Assembly (NCBI RefSeq): GCF_001270745.1
Contig: NZ_LFXL01000036.1
Span: 1 to 64,000, forward strand
Reading direction: 5' to 3'
Length of the DNA stretch: 64,000 nucleotides
Source of the DNA: Jiangella muralis
GTDB taxonomy: Bacteria; Actinomycetota; Actinomycetes; Jiangellales; Jiangellaceae
Shown: one piece after another, positions 42,801 through 51,083 of the stretch
Position numbering within the stretch: position 1 is the stretch's first letter
How the letters are laid out: each line of letters opens with the position of its first letter
Notes under the pieces: generated by a model
Database searches by the model: none
Seen by the model: only the letters and a program-made list of their open reading frames with translations
What the model was told of the DNA's origin: nothing
Position numbers and translations under genes: made by a program

Positions 42801-44039
42801 CGCAGCGGCCTCCGCGGCTGCCGCGTCGGCCAATCCGAACGTCGAGCCTGCTTGTCGCTCCCGGCCGGCTGCCCGCTCGGTGGCCGACCGGCGGCGCCCG
42901 AGATCGTCGCTGAGCCGGTCACGGTCGGCTTCCAGCGTCGTGGCGTACGTCTCCAACCGTCCGGCGTCGGCCTCCAGATGCTGGAGCCGCTCGGCGTCGC
43001 GCATCTCCGGACTCTGCTGGAGAGCGTCGCGTCGGGCTTCCATCCGACTCTTCGTGTCGGCGAGCTCGGTCAGCAGGGCTTCCACGGCGTCCAGGTCGCT
43101 CTGCGCCTCGGCGTAGCGTCGCTCGGCCTCCGCGAGGTCGCGGCCCAGCCATTCGTAACGGCTGTGCGTCTCGCGCGGCCCGCGAGCCATGCGCTTGGCC
43201 GCCAGCTCCGCGTAACGCCGATAGTGCCGCAGGAACTCGGTGGCGGCCTGCTCGGCCTCGCGCAACCCGTCGATGGCATGCCGTTCTTCGTCGAGCCCGC
43301 GGAACGCCTCGGCGACCGTGCGGATCAGGGCCGGGCTGACCGGCTGGAGCGCCTCGGTGAGCGCCGCGGACAACCGCTTCTCATCAGGCTTCTTGGACAG
43401 CTGCGGCTGACGGAGCTGGATCAGCAGGTTGACCAGCGCCTCGTACCGCCGCTCGCCCAGGCCGAAAAGCGCCTCATCGACCGCGCGGCGATAGTCGGAG
43501 GCACGGTCGTAGACCAGGCCGTGTCCCTCGACCGCGTCGCGGAGCCGCTCGCGGGTGACGGGCACCCGGCCGGCGCCGACCAGCGCCAGATCCGCACCGA
43601 CGCGTTGTGGGGTGACGAAGTACCAGTGCCGGGCGATGCCGCGGTCCTTGACGGCCTTGAGGCCGCAGCCGATGGTCAGGAACTCGGGTGCGCCGTCGGC
43701 GCCTACCCGGCCGAACTCCATCCAGGTGTATCCAGTGCGTTCCGGATGTGGATGTTTCCCGCCGAGCAGCAGGTTCCATTCCATCCGCTTCTGGCGGTCT
43801 CCGTCGGGTTCCACGCGGTGCGGTGACAGCTCTCCGTCCAGCAGGAACGGCAGGATCAGCGCCAGCACCTTCGACTTGCCGGTGCCGTTGTTGCCGCGCA
43901 GAAGCAAGCGGCCGTCGTGGAAGTGGAACTCCTCGACGTCGTAGTAGAAGACGTCCACCAGGCCGGCCCGCAGCGGCTTCCACCGCTGGGACGTCGGGAC
44001 AGGGAGCATCGTCGGCGGCGCCGTGGCCACGGTCATCAT
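39885..44039 (-). CDS. jetC: Wadjet type II JetC SMC/SbcC-like ATPase (TIGR02680)
   Basis: A 1384-aa SMC-like ATPase. Walker A is LLLRGNNGTGKSKVLALILP (about residues 46-65). Long coiled coils rich in Glu/Arg/Ala fill the middle, with a hinge-like globular region about residues 570-720. The ABC signature is TGPASGGERALAASVPL, and Walker B is RLVALDEAFAGVDDDSRAK near residue 1280, followed by VVMTSERE. JetC is the loop-extruding motor that recognises small circular plasmids. The ATG overlaps the JetB stop (ATGA). The size and N-terminal FYYDVEEFHFHDGRLLLRG fit TIGR02680. Confidence 0.94.
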   Translation of the reverse strand: MMTVATAPPTMLPVPTSQRWKPLRAGLVDVFYYDVEEFHFHDGRLLLRGNNGTGKSKVLALILPFLLDGELSPHRVEPDGDRQKRMEWNLLLGGKHPHPERTGYTWMEFGRVGADGAPEFLTIGCGLKAVKDRGIARHWYFVTPQRVGADLALVGAGRVPVTRERLRDAVEGHGLVYDRASDYRRAVDEALFGLGERRYEALVNLLIQLRQPQLSKKPDEKRLSAALTEALQPVSPALIRTVAEAFRGLDEERHAIDGLREAEQAATEFLRHYRRYAELAAKRMARGPRETHSRYEWLGRDLAEAERRYAEAQSDLDAVEALLTELADTKSRMEARRDALQQSPEMRDAERLQHLEADAGRLETYATTLEADRDRLSDDLGRRRSATERAAGRERQAGSTFGLADAAAAEAAARGLCATEHRDVAARWELDLTAARRQTAALADRHTRAVEELERLLAVVMAEAERLGQAQREVDRLTAELQADADRIAGAEQAIDDETSNLSRRYRDYLNSVTELHVAGTDAVLSLLEAWAVNIDGGNPAADAVDGAMRAATTELGRREAGLESERQDLRTAFRETTDEIERLEAGGHDAPPTSYTRAPEAREDRPGAPFWKTVDFAGSVPDEHRAGLEAALEAAGILDAWLSPDGTLRDADDTVLVTAADGSATAAGAGRATCRAVLRPAIDRADQQAATLADDLVDAVIGQIGLGADNGRTTWVAVDGRWANGVLAGSWHKPDAVFIGEGAREQARRARLARLRAELVTLESRLTELDAALEELIARRQRLDEEHRARPDDQLLREAHLKLAGEHERQRDHQKAHEAAKRVATEREAELALVRDRASEFAADVGLPVAADELAAVRTGLGEYRVALAGLWPAAEALLEAREAARAAAEELEHTAERHEEATVTAAEASERASAAAETFRVLHETVGDAVEELRRKFHTVAEELRRRDEKERVTRHAANEARDNRGRAEGAREKLTEEIAEAENTRDAAVEEFQHFVTTGLLRVALPELDVPDVDEPWAATPAVHVARTVNAALEQTDDADGLWDRVQKRVSDEEKLLSDAMARHGHSVGHTLRAGVMVVDVVFQGRPREIPELTTALQTEIGDRSQLLSAREREILENHLLNEVAGTLHELIAAAEDEVRTMNDELAARPTSTGMRLRLLWRTARDAPEGLDRVRAKLRQTVDAWAEADRAAVGEFLQRQIAREHAENPAVGWYDQLTTALDYRTWHEFTIQRYQDGQWRPATGPASGGERALAASVPLFAAASAHYKSAANPHAPRLVALDEAFAGVDDDSRAKCLGLLATFDMDVVMTSEREWGCYPEVPGLAISHLARRDGIDAVLVTSWRWDGRERRRVDRLVPSLPPAEPSPRSGDTGQADLFGAD

Positions 44040-45211
44040 GTCTCCAGCGCTTCAGCGGAGCGGATGGTGGGCTCGTCGATGGCGAACCTGCCGATGGCGG
44101 GCAGGCTGCGAACGGTGCGGGTGCCGGCCTCGACCAGCCGCAGCGCGGTCAGCCTCTCCAGCGCGACGGCGAGCAGTTGTCGCTCTGCGCCCGGCTCCGT
44201 CACACCCTTGCGCCAGTACGCCGTGTGCTGCCGGGCCATCCGGCGGATGAACTCGTGCAATTCGTCGACGGTGGCTTCCTGCCGGCGGGCGAGATGCTCG
44301 GCGACGAGCAGGGTGACGTGTCCGTCGGTGCGCTGCTCGGGCATACGGACGTCGGTCAGCTGGTCGTCGGGATCGACCATGGCGATGCCCTCGGCGCGGA
44401 TCTCCGGCCAGAGTCCGGTGGCCTCGTGGATCCGCCGGGTGACGGCGGACCGCTGGGACGTCAGGTACGCCAGCTCGGCGGGGTCGAGGTCGTCGTAGTA
44501 GACGACCGGGTCGAGCAGCAGCCGGCGGGTCAGCCGCCGGCGGAGCGCCTGGTTGCGGAGGTCGTCGGTGTCGGGTACCGGCTCGGCGGTCAGCCCGGTC
44601 AGCCGTTGCTCGAACGCCGCAGCGGTGACGGTGGACGGCCCGCGGCTGCCGGTGAGGAGCGCGGCCAGCACCTGCCGCTGGATGTCGTACAGCACGTCAC
44701 CGGTGACCGACAGGTAAGCGTCCTCGTCACCGGCCACCTTGGTGAGCACGCCCCAGTCGAGCAGCATGCGTACGACCGCGACCAGATCGGACCGCTCAGC
44801 CCGGTTGTCCATGGTGAACTCGATGCCAGTGGCGGCCAGTTCCGGTTCCGCTGCCAGGTCGAGCAACTGATCGGCCAGCGTGCCGAGCGTGGTCTGGGCG
44901 TCGGAACGCTCGAGGACGGCCAGCGCCAGGCACACCAGCACGTAGCGTCGGCGCCCGTAGGGTTCACCAGCCCGGCCGCGGGCCGGACGGGTGGAATCGG
45001 TCGTCGTCGGTGTGGTCACGAACAACCGAGCGGTCTCAGGATCGGCCTGGAGCCGCCAACCGGTCTCGCGGGCCAGCCACTCGCGTAGGTACGGCAGGTG
45101 ACGTCGGACGGTGACCAAGGCGTCCGCGTCGTGCTCAGCCGTCAGCAGCGGCTTGACGAGCAGGGCGCGCAGCGCGGCGCGCCGCTGGGCCGTCTCTTCG
45201 TCGAGGATCAT
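44036..45211 (-). CDS. jetB: Wadjet type II JetB (TIGR02678/DUF2398, MksE-like)
   Basis: A 391-aa protein of the TIGR02678/DUF2398 family, the MukE/MksE-like winged-helix subunit of Wadjet. Visible family segments are AQRRAALRALLVKPLLTAEH near the N-terminus, LVCLALAVLERSDAQTTLGT and VVYYDDLDPAELAYLTSQRS, and a C-terminal winged-helix-like region. It binds the kleisin-like JetA and the JetC heads to form the DNA-clamping complex. ATGA overlaps join it to both jetA and jetC, so stoichiometric co-translation is expected. Confidence 0.9.
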   Translation of the reverse strand: MILDEETAQRRAALRALLVKPLLTAEHDADALVTVRRHLPYLREWLARETGWRLQADPETARLFVTTPTTTDSTRPARGRAGEPYGRRRYVLVCLALAVLERSDAQTTLGTLADQLLDLAAEPELAATGIEFTMDNRAERSDLVAVVRMLLDWGVLTKVAGDEDAYLSVTGDVLYDIQRQVLAALLTGSRGPSTVTAAAFEQRLTGLTAEPVPDTDDLRNQALRRRLTRRLLLDPVVYYDDLDPAELAYLTSQRSAVTRRIHEATGLWPEIRAEGIAMVDPDDQLTDVRMPEQRTDGHVTLLVAEHLARRQEATVDELHEFIRRMARQHTAYWRKGVTEPGAERQLLAVALERLTALRLVEAGTRTVRSLPAIGRFAIDEPTIRSAEALET

Positions 45212-46794
45212 GTCGCACCCGCCAGGTCGGTGATCTCGATGAGATGCTCCGGGCCACGCAGGATGCCGTCCTGGGTCTGGATGATCACGGCGGTGTCACC
45301 GTCGGTGTCGTCCTGGAGCAGCGACAGCCGCACCTCCATCGAACCGTCGGACGTGGTCGTCTTGACCTCGGTCTCACCGGGGAGCCGGGCCGCGAGCGCG
45401 TCGCCGAGCAGTCCGAGGAAGAGCCGGAACGCCCGCGTGTCGAGTTCGCCCAGCTGCGACAGCCGGATCGGACCGTTGGTGGCGAGTCGGCGCCGGGCGG
45501 CGGCGAGCTCGGCCGCTTCCTGCTCGGCGTGTCTTCGGAGCAGCTCACGCGCGGCCGAGCGATCCTCGACCCGATGGGGCCGGCCGCGCCGCTCGTACGA
45601 GCCGGTCCTGCGCAGCTGTGGTGAGATGCGGATCGGTGGCGCTTGTGACCATGGCGTGGATGCCGGCGGCTCCGCTTCCTCCCATTCGGCCAGCGTGGTC
45701 GCGGTGACACTGAGGTGTCGGGCCGGCGAGAGGCCGAACGCCGCGCGCCACAGCCGGTGCATGGCTGCGTCGTCGGGTGCTTCGGCGAACCAGCGCGCCA
45801 GCGTGCGGAAGTCGGCGGAACGGTCGGAGCGGCCCGTGCGGCGCTCGTTGAGCAGGCCGACGGTGTCGATGAGCTGCTTGATCGCCGTGACGGCGGCCTG
45901 CCGCAGCAGCCGCGCCTGTGACGGGTGGCCGGTGTCGGCGGAGACGAACCAGTCGCGCAGCCCGCGCCAGCGGTTGTGCCACGCGCCGAGCGTGACGACC
46001 TCGGCGTCGGTGTAGGCGTCGGTGCCGTCCGGGCCGTCGGGAACGGAGTCGAGTGCTTCTCGCCGAGCCGCCAGCCGCAACAGCCGGTCGTGGTCGTGGG
46101 ACTCCAGGTCGGCGAGGAGCGTCGCGATACGGGCGCCGGAATTGGCGAGGTCCGCGATGAAACGGTTGATGTAGTCGATCAGCCGTTCCTTGTAGGCGAG
46201 AAAGCCCTCGACGTCGCCGTCGGAGAAGTCGATGGCCCGCCGCAATGACGCCATGAACGCCTGTGCGTTGTCGGCGAGCGACGCGAAACGCTCGGCCAGC
46301 GACAACAACAGACGGTGTGTCTTGGCGGGATCGGGCTCGGGCTGTTCCGCGAGCACCAGCAACGCCGCGAGCTGCTCGGCGATGTCCTCCAGCGCCACCG
46401 ATTGCAAGGAACCTCGACGGCCGATGGCCTGCTCGTAGAACGCGATGGCCTCCTCCGCGGCGTGCCCGGCCGTGGTGAGCTGGTACAGGAACCGCTTGCG
46501 GTGGAAGTCCTCGGGTGAGGTGGCACGGCTGGTGTCAGGATCGGCTCGAAGATTGCCCCACCTGACCAGCTTGTCGAGTGCCTCGGTGAGCTGTTCGTCG
46601 CCGTCGCGGTGGAGTTCGGCGGCCACGTCCTCGGGACGCAGATGGACGATGAATCTGGCCTTGGCCTGGGCGAACGTCCGCATCACGTCGCGATACAGGG
46701 TCGCGTTCGGTGTTCCGAGGTAGCTGAAGGGCTGGATGGCCGACGTCACTGGACCGGCGTGGTGGCCGTCCTCGTGGTCAAGCTCCTCCAGCAT
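45208..46794 (-). CDS. jetA: Wadjet type II JetA (TIGR02677/DUF2397, kleisin-like)
   Basis: A 528-aa protein of the TIGR02677/DUF2397 family, first gene of the operon. The N-terminus has the typical FSYLGTPNATLYRDVMRTFA and LVRWGNLRADPDTSRA winged-helix segment, followed by helical bundles and a C-terminal domain ending LEITDLAGAT. By analogy with MukF/MksF it is the kleisin that bridges JetC heads and recruits JetB. The ATG at 46794 opens the four-gene run to jetD. The system is read from a promoter between 46795 and 46851, a very short spacer shared with the stop of the oxidoreductase gene. Confidence 0.9.
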   Translation of the reverse strand: MLEELDHEDGHHAGPVTSAIQPFSYLGTPNATLYRDVMRTFAQAKARFIVHLRPEDVAAELHRDGDEQLTEALDKLVRWGNLRADPDTSRATSPEDFHRKRFLYQLTTAGHAAEEAIAFYEQAIGRRGSLQSVALEDIAEQLAALLVLAEQPEPDPAKTHRLLLSLAERFASLADNAQAFMASLRRAIDFSDGDVEGFLAYKERLIDYINRFIADLANSGARIATLLADLESHDHDRLLRLAARREALDSVPDGPDGTDAYTDAEVVTLGAWHNRWRGLRDWFVSADTGHPSQARLLRQAAVTAIKQLIDTVGLLNERRTGRSDRSADFRTLARWFAEAPDDAAMHRLWRAAFGLSPARHLSVTATTLAEWEEAEPPASTPWSQAPPIRISPQLRRTGSYERRGRPHRVEDRSAARELLRRHAEQEAAELAAARRRLATNGPIRLSQLGELDTRAFRLFLGLLGDALAARLPGETEVKTTTSDGSMEVRLSLLQDDTDGDTAVIIQTQDGILRGPEHLIEITDLAGAT

Positions 46795-46851
46795 GCGCTC
46801 TACGGTAGCGGGCCGGTATGACTGTCCCGGCGGCGCGAGCCGGGGAGCTCC

Positions 46852-47880
46852 TCATGCGTCGGCGACGGTGATGAGGACCTTGCCGGTCGCGCCGTCCTCG
46901 ACGGCGCGGTGGGCGTCGGCCGTCTGCTCCAGGGCGAAGTGGTGCACGAGCAGGCCGGCGTCCTCGCCGATGCGCAGTGCGCCGGCAGCGATGGCCGTGT
47001 TGATGTCGTCGCCAGCGGCGCGGAGCTTGTCCCAGCCGACGGTGTAGAGCAGCACGAACTGCAGCCGCGCGTTCAAACCCATGTATGCGCGCACGTTCAG
47101 GTCGAACGGCTGGTCGCCGTTGTTGGCGTAGATCGCGACCGTGCCGCGCGGCTTCAGCACGCCCGTGTTCGTCGCGGCGTTGGCACCGGCCGCCACCTCG
47201 ACGACGAGGTCGACGCCGTCCGGGACGATGGCGCGGACGGCGGCCGCGACGTCGGCGCCGCCGTCGTACCGCACGACGTGGTGGGCGCCGGCGGATGTGG
47301 CCAGCGCGGCCTTGGCGTCGGAGCTCACCGTCGCGATGACCGTCGCGCCGGACCAGCGAGCCAGCTGGATCGCGGCGTTCCCCACCGCACCCGCCCCACC
47401 CGCCACGAGCACCACGCGGCCGGCCAGCGCGCCCGAACCCAGCCGCGTCGGCCCGTCCTCGGCGACCGTCAGCGCCCGATGCGCCGTCCCCGCCGGGATG
47501 CCGACCGCCGCGCCGAGGTCGAAGCCGGCGCCGTCGGGCAGCACGAACACCCGCTCGACCGGCACGACGGTGTACTCCTGCGCCGTCCCGCTGTCCGGGC
47601 GCAGGTACGCCGCCTGCGTCACCCACACCCGATCGCCCACGGCCAGTCCGCCGACGCCGTCGCCGACCGCGTCGACGACGCCGGAACCGTCGTGGTTGGG
47701 CACTGCCTCGGTCCCGGACACCGCGCCGAAGCCGCCGCTGCGCGTCTTCCAGTCGGTCGGGTTCACGCCGGAGACGACGACCCGGATGCGCACCTCGCCG
47801 GGACCGGGCTCCGGCACCGGCCGCTCGGTGAGCCGGAGAACGTCGGCCGCGCCGGACTCGTCGTGCACGATCGCCTTCAT
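46852..47880 (-). CDS. NADPH:quinone oxidoreductase (MDR family, no zinc)
   Basis: A 342-aa zinc-free medium-chain reductase of the quinone oxidoreductase type. The N-terminus MKAIVHDESGAADVLRLTER and GVNPTDWKTRSG are family typical, and the NADPH-binding loop is VLVAGGAGAVGNAAIQLARW (about residues 150-170). No zinc-ligand cysteines are seen. It reduces quinones or enones with NADPH. I start at the ATG at 47880; the frame is open further upstream but only as spacer. It is probably an independent gene, read in the same direction as jetABCD with a 57-nt gap. Confidence 0.9.
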   Translation of the reverse strand: MKAIVHDESGAADVLRLTERPVPEPGPGEVRIRVVVSGVNPTDWKTRSGGFGAVSGTEAVPNHDGSGVVDAVGDGVGGLAVGDRVWVTQAAYLRPDSGTAQEYTVVPVERVFVLPDGAGFDLGAAVGIPAGTAHRALTVAEDGPTRLGSGALAGRVVLVAGGAGAVGNAAIQLARWSGATVIATVSSDAKAALATSAGAHHVVRYDGGADVAAAVRAIVPDGVDLVVEVAAGANAATNTGVLKPRGTVAIYANNGDQPFDLNVRAYMGLNARLQFVLLYTVGWDKLRAAGDDINTAIAAGALRIGEDAGLLVHHFALEQTADAHRAVEDGATGKVLITVADA

Positions 47881-47968
47881 CGGGGTCGCATCCCTCCCAC
47901 GGACGGGTGTGTCCCTAGCGCCAACCGGTCCGGCCATCCCCGCATTCCGGCGGTCGAGGCGCGAAGAA

Positions 47969-48158
47969 GCCCCGGCGCGCAGTGAACCACGATGTGGAGG
48001 ACGCGCCGGGGCCTCAGCCGGGATCGTCGGTGTTAGCGCACCTCCCCCAGCCACTGCCAATGTTAGCCGTTGACGGGTTGATTGTCTGAATGTCATGCTG
48101 GTCGGTTAACTACATCGGGAATCCGCCCGGCGTAGTCCAGAGATGGGCTACCGGGCGG
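47969..48158. promoter_or_regulatory. two strong stem-loops in the spacer before the 50-aa ORF
   Basis: The 326-nt spacer 47881-48206 holds GCCCCGGCGCG (47969-47979) pairing with CGCGCCGGGGC (48002-48012), and CCGCCCGG (48123-48130) pairing with CCGGGCGG (48151-48158). The segment AGTGAACCACGA occurs in the loop of the first hairpin and again at the start of the small ORF at 48207. The stem-loops could be terminators or leader structures of the small ORF. Confidence 0.45.
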
Positions 48159-48206
48159 GCTGTTAGCGCGGTTCACCGGTGCCCTCAGCACTTGGGAGGA
48201 ACCTCA

Positions 48207-48359
48207 GTGAACCACGACAACAGGCGAGGGACGTTGCTGCGCAGGCTACGAGAGCTGCGCGAGCACACCGAGGTCATCGGCCAGATCCTGAGGGATCTGT
48301 GGCCGGTGGGCGTGGTGATCTCCTCGATTCTGGGTGTTGCCCTGCATCAGTTCGGCTGA
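48207..48359 (+). CDS. 50-aa protein with one hydrophobic segment
   Basis: A small frame beginning GTG with GGGAGGA 8 nt upstream, encoding NHDNRRGTLLRRLRELREHT and then a hydrophobic C-terminal stretch VGVVISSILGVALHQFG. An amphipathic basic helix followed by one possible membrane segment is the shape of small membrane or regulatory peptides. I recognise no family. The good ribosome site and the structured leader argue that it is expressed. Confidence 0.5.
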   Translation: MNHDNRRGTLLRRLRELREHTEVIGQILRDLWPVGVVISSILGVALHQFG

Positions 48360-48496
48360 GGTCGAACCGCAGGGAGCGAACGGGGTCGGCTGAGGCCGGC
48401 CCCTTCGTGCGTCCGGCGCCGCGATTCCTCCGGCCGCGCCGCCCGGTCTGTCCGCACAACAGCCGCAACACGGCGGCGCGGACGGAAGGAATCGGC

Positions 48497-49405
48497 ATGT
48501 CCCTGGAATTCGGCATCTTCCTGCCGGTCGGCTTCGGCGGCGAACTGGCCGCGTTCGCCGATCCGGTCGAGGCGGCGGAGCGGGTCGTCGAACTGGCGCG
48601 GACGGCGGAGGAGTGCGGCTTCGCGGCGGCGTGGCTGCCCGACCATCTGCAGACGGTCCCGCCGTCGACGGCGCCGGTGTTCGAGTCGTGGTCGATGCTG
48701 GCGGCGCTGGCCCGCGACACCGACCGGATCCGGATCGGCCCGCTGGTCAGCTCGAACGGCTACCGGAACCCGGCACTGCAGGCGAAGATCGCGTCGACGG
48801 TCGACGTGCTGTCGGGTGGACGGCTGACGCTCGGGATCGGGGCCGGATGGTACGAGCCGGACTACGAGGCGTTCGGGTACGAGTTCGGCGACGCGCCCGC
48901 GCGGCTGCGGGGCTTGCGCGACGGCGTGCGAACCATCAAGGCGATGTGGACCGAGCACCCGACGACGTTTCCGCGCGGCGTGCAGCGGCCGACGATCCCG
49001 CTGCTGATCGCGGGCGGCGGGGAGCGGATGACACTGAAGCTCGTGGCGGAGTACGCCGATGCCTGCAACGTCATGGTGTCGCCGGCGGACGCGGCGCGGA
49101 AATTCGGCGTGCTGCGGGACCACTGCGCGACGGCCGGCCGCGACTACGACGCCGTCCTGCGCACCGCGACGACCGCCTGCCTCGTCGCCGGGTCGGACGA
49201 GGCGGCGCAGGCGGCGCTGTCGCCGGGGATGAGCGTGTTCTATCCGGGCGACGTCGCGTCGTACCTGCTCTACGGGACGGCCGACACCGTGCGGCGGCGC
49301 ATCGCGGCCTACGAGGAGGCCGGCGTCCAGCAGCTGATCGTCGGCTTCCACGAGGCGACGGACCCGGAGGCGATCCGGCGGTTCGCCAAGGAGTTCATCG
49401 GCTGA
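48497..49405 (+). CDS. LLM-class (F420-type) flavin-dependent oxidoreductase
   Basis: A 302-aa luciferase-like monooxygenase-fold enzyme. The N-terminus EFGIFLPVG, the segment AAWLPDHLQTVPPSTAP, and GGRLTLGIGAGWYEPDYEAF (about residues 105-125) are typical of F420-dependent actinobacterial members; GTADTVRRRIAAYEEAGVQQ occurs near the C-terminus. It catalyses hydride transfer between F420 and an unknown substrate. The ATG at 48497 follows GGAAGGA. Confidence 0.88.
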   Translation: MSLEFGIFLPVGFGGELAAFADPVEAAERVVELARTAEECGFAAAWLPDHLQTVPPSTAPVFESWSMLAALARDTDRIRIGPLVSSNGYRNPALQAKIASTVDVLSGGRLTLGIGAGWYEPDYEAFGYEFGDAPARLRGLRDGVRTIKAMWTEHPTTFPRGVQRPTIPLLIAGGGERMTLKLVAEYADACNVMVSPADAARKFGVLRDHCATAGRDYDAVLRTATTACLVAGSDEAAQAALSPGMSVFYPGDVASYLLYGTADTVRRRIAAYEEAGVQQLIVGFHEATDPEAIRRFAKEFIG

Positions 49406-49474
49406 TGACGGTGGCGGCCGGGAGGCTGCGTCGGCGAGTTTGTCGGTGCCCGCCCCTGGGGTGGGCCCCACCCG

Positions 49475-49528
49475 GGCCGGGAGGGGTCTGCCGGCCGGGA
49501 GGGGTCTGCCGACCGGGAGGGGTCTGCC
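49475..49528. repeat. three tandem copies of an 18-bp repeat
   Basis: GGCCGGGAGGGGTCTGCC occurs at 49475-49492 and 49493-49510, and with one change (GACC for GGCC) at 49511-49528, in the gap between the convergent oxidoreductase and sigma factor genes. It is probably a replication-slippage repeat. Confidence 0.8.
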
Positions 49529-49546
49529 AGGCGCCGGGCGCCGCGG

Positions 49547-50488
49547 TCAGGGGAGCGTCGCCGGGAGGCCGAACCGGGGGAGCAGCTCCGGCGTGGCGAA
49601 GACGGTGACCCGTGCGATCCCCGCCGCGGTCACCGTCAGCACGGCCAGCCCGAACGCCGACCCGTCGCGGTGGTACGCACCGAAGGCGGGCTGCCCGTTG
49701 GCCGTCGCCGGCAGCTTGCGCCAGTCGCCCGGCACGCCGACGACCTCGCTCATCAGGTACTCCACGCAGGCGACCTTCCCGGAGAACCAGGTCGCCGCGT
49801 CCGGCGACTCGAGGACGGCGTCGGCGCGCAGGGCGTCCTCGAATGCGCGGGCGTCGGCCGTCGCGAACGCCGTCATGTACCGTTCCAGCAGCTCACGAGC
49901 CCGCGGGTGGTCCGGCTCGAGCACGTCGTCCATCGATGGCGTCACCTCGCGCAACCGCGCCCGGGCGCGCTGCAGCAAGGACTTCACGGCCCCCACCTCG
50001 AGGGACAGTGCCGTCGCCACCTCGGCGGCCGGCCAGGCGAGCACGTCGCGCAGGATGAGGACGGCGCGCTGGCGCGGTGTCAGGTACTGCAGCCCGGCGA
50101 TCAGCGCGAGCCGGACCCCGTCCCGCACGACGGCGATGGCGGCGGGGTCGGCGGACTCGGGCGTGACGAGGGCGTCGGGCAGCGGCTGCAGCCAGCCGAC
50201 TCCGGCGGCCGGGCTCTCGGATCCGCCGTCCGGTCCGGTCCCGAGTCCGCCGGGTACGGCGCGCCGGTCGCTGCGCTGCAGGGCGTTGAGGCAGGCGTTC
50301 GTCGCGATCCGGTACAGCCACGTCCGCAGCGACGACCGGCCCTCGAACCCGTCGTAGGACCGCCACGCCCGCAGATACGTCTCCTGCACCAGGTCCTCGG
50401 CGTCGTCGAGGGAGCCCGTCATCCGGTAGCAGTGCGCCAGCAGTTCCCGCCGGTACCCCTCCGCCTGCCGCATGAACTCGTCGCGCAC
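49547..50488 (-). CDS. ECF sigma factor with SnoaL-like C-terminus (TIGR02960 type)
   Basis: A 313-aa extracytoplasmic-function sigma factor. Region 2 reads YRMTGSLDDAEDLVQETYLR and LYRIATNACLNALQR; region 4 reads TPRQRAVLILRDVLAWPAAE, then LSLEVGAVKSLLQRARARLR. After it comes a fused NTF2/SnoaL-like domain (MTAFATADARAFEDALRADA) of about 120 residues, which in this group replaces a separate anti-sigma factor. It directs RNA polymerase to a small regulon; the target is unknown. The start ATG is at 50488. Confidence 0.9.
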   Translation of the reverse strand: MRDEFMRQAEGYRRELLAHCYRMTGSLDDAEDLVQETYLRAWRSYDGFEGRSSLRTWLYRIATNACLNALQRSDRRAVPGGLGTGPDGGSESPAAGVGWLQPLPDALVTPESADPAAIAVVRDGVRLALIAGLQYLTPRQRAVLILRDVLAWPAAEVATALSLEVGAVKSLLQRARARLREVTPSMDDVLEPDHPRARELLERYMTAFATADARAFEDALRADAVLESPDAATWFSGKVACVEYLMSEVVGVPGDWRKLPATANGQPAFGAYHRDGSAFGLAVLTVTAAGIARVTVFATPELLPRFGLPATLP

Positions 50489-50551
50489 GTGGTCCTCCTT
50501 CGCCCCATCCTCGTACCGACCGGTGCTCGCCCGGAAAGGAATCGGGCTCCT

Positions 50552-50980
50552 TCAGCGGTACGGCTCGGGCGGCGGCATCGGCTCGAGTCCGGGCGGCATG
50601 GCCCGGCGGATGGCGGCGGAGAGGTCGGCGGCCGCGGTGGCGCCGCCGTGCACCACTTCGGTCCGGTGCGCCGGCCGGACCCGGCGCGGATCGAACACGC
50701 ACCAGCCGGCCCGCCAGCCCCAGGCCAGCCGCCCCTTCGCGTCGGCCTGCCGGTCCGGCCAGACGACGAGCAGGTAGCGCCACCGGTGCTCACCTCGTCG
50801 CCGCCCCCACGCGACCAGCCGCCCCTGTACCCGCCGGCTCGACCGGTCGCCCATGACGATGGGCACGGCGGTGTAGAGACCGGACGGCTCGGTATGGGCC
50901 CGGACCTTGATCTCCAGCCGCCCCGGATCGAGATCCAGGAGGTCGAGCGGAGGATCGTCCAGCCAGCGAGCAGTCGTCAT
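50552..50980 (-). CDS. hypothetical protein
   Basis: A protein of 142 aa from ATG 50980 (an ATG at 50998 would add 6 residues). It is rich in Arg, Trp and Pro, with WRYLLVVWPDRQADAKGRLA in the middle, no signal peptide and no membrane segment. I recognise no family. It precedes the ECF sigma factor gene on the same strand with a 63-nt gap and may share its transcript. Confidence 0.55.
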   Translation of the reverse strand: MTTARWLDDPPLDLLDLDPGRLEIKVRAHTEPSGLYTAVPIVMGDRSSRRVQGRLVAWGRRRGEHRWRYLLVVWPDRQADAKGRLAWGWRAGWCVFDPRRVRPAHRTEVVHGGATAAADLSAAIRRAMPPGLEPMPPPEPYR

Positions 50981-51083
50981 ACCGCTAGTATCGAACACGT
51001 GTTCGCATGATCGGTAGTTCGTCGCGCTCCGTAAGCGCCTGGTGACGGAGGGTGCCGGCGTCGGTGCGGTCTACGGGCGGGGG

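Noticed and set aside
41340-43826. 828-codon frame antisense to jetC
   Set aside because: Shadow of the coiled-coil region; no motif, while the minus strand encodes a complete SMC-like ATPase.
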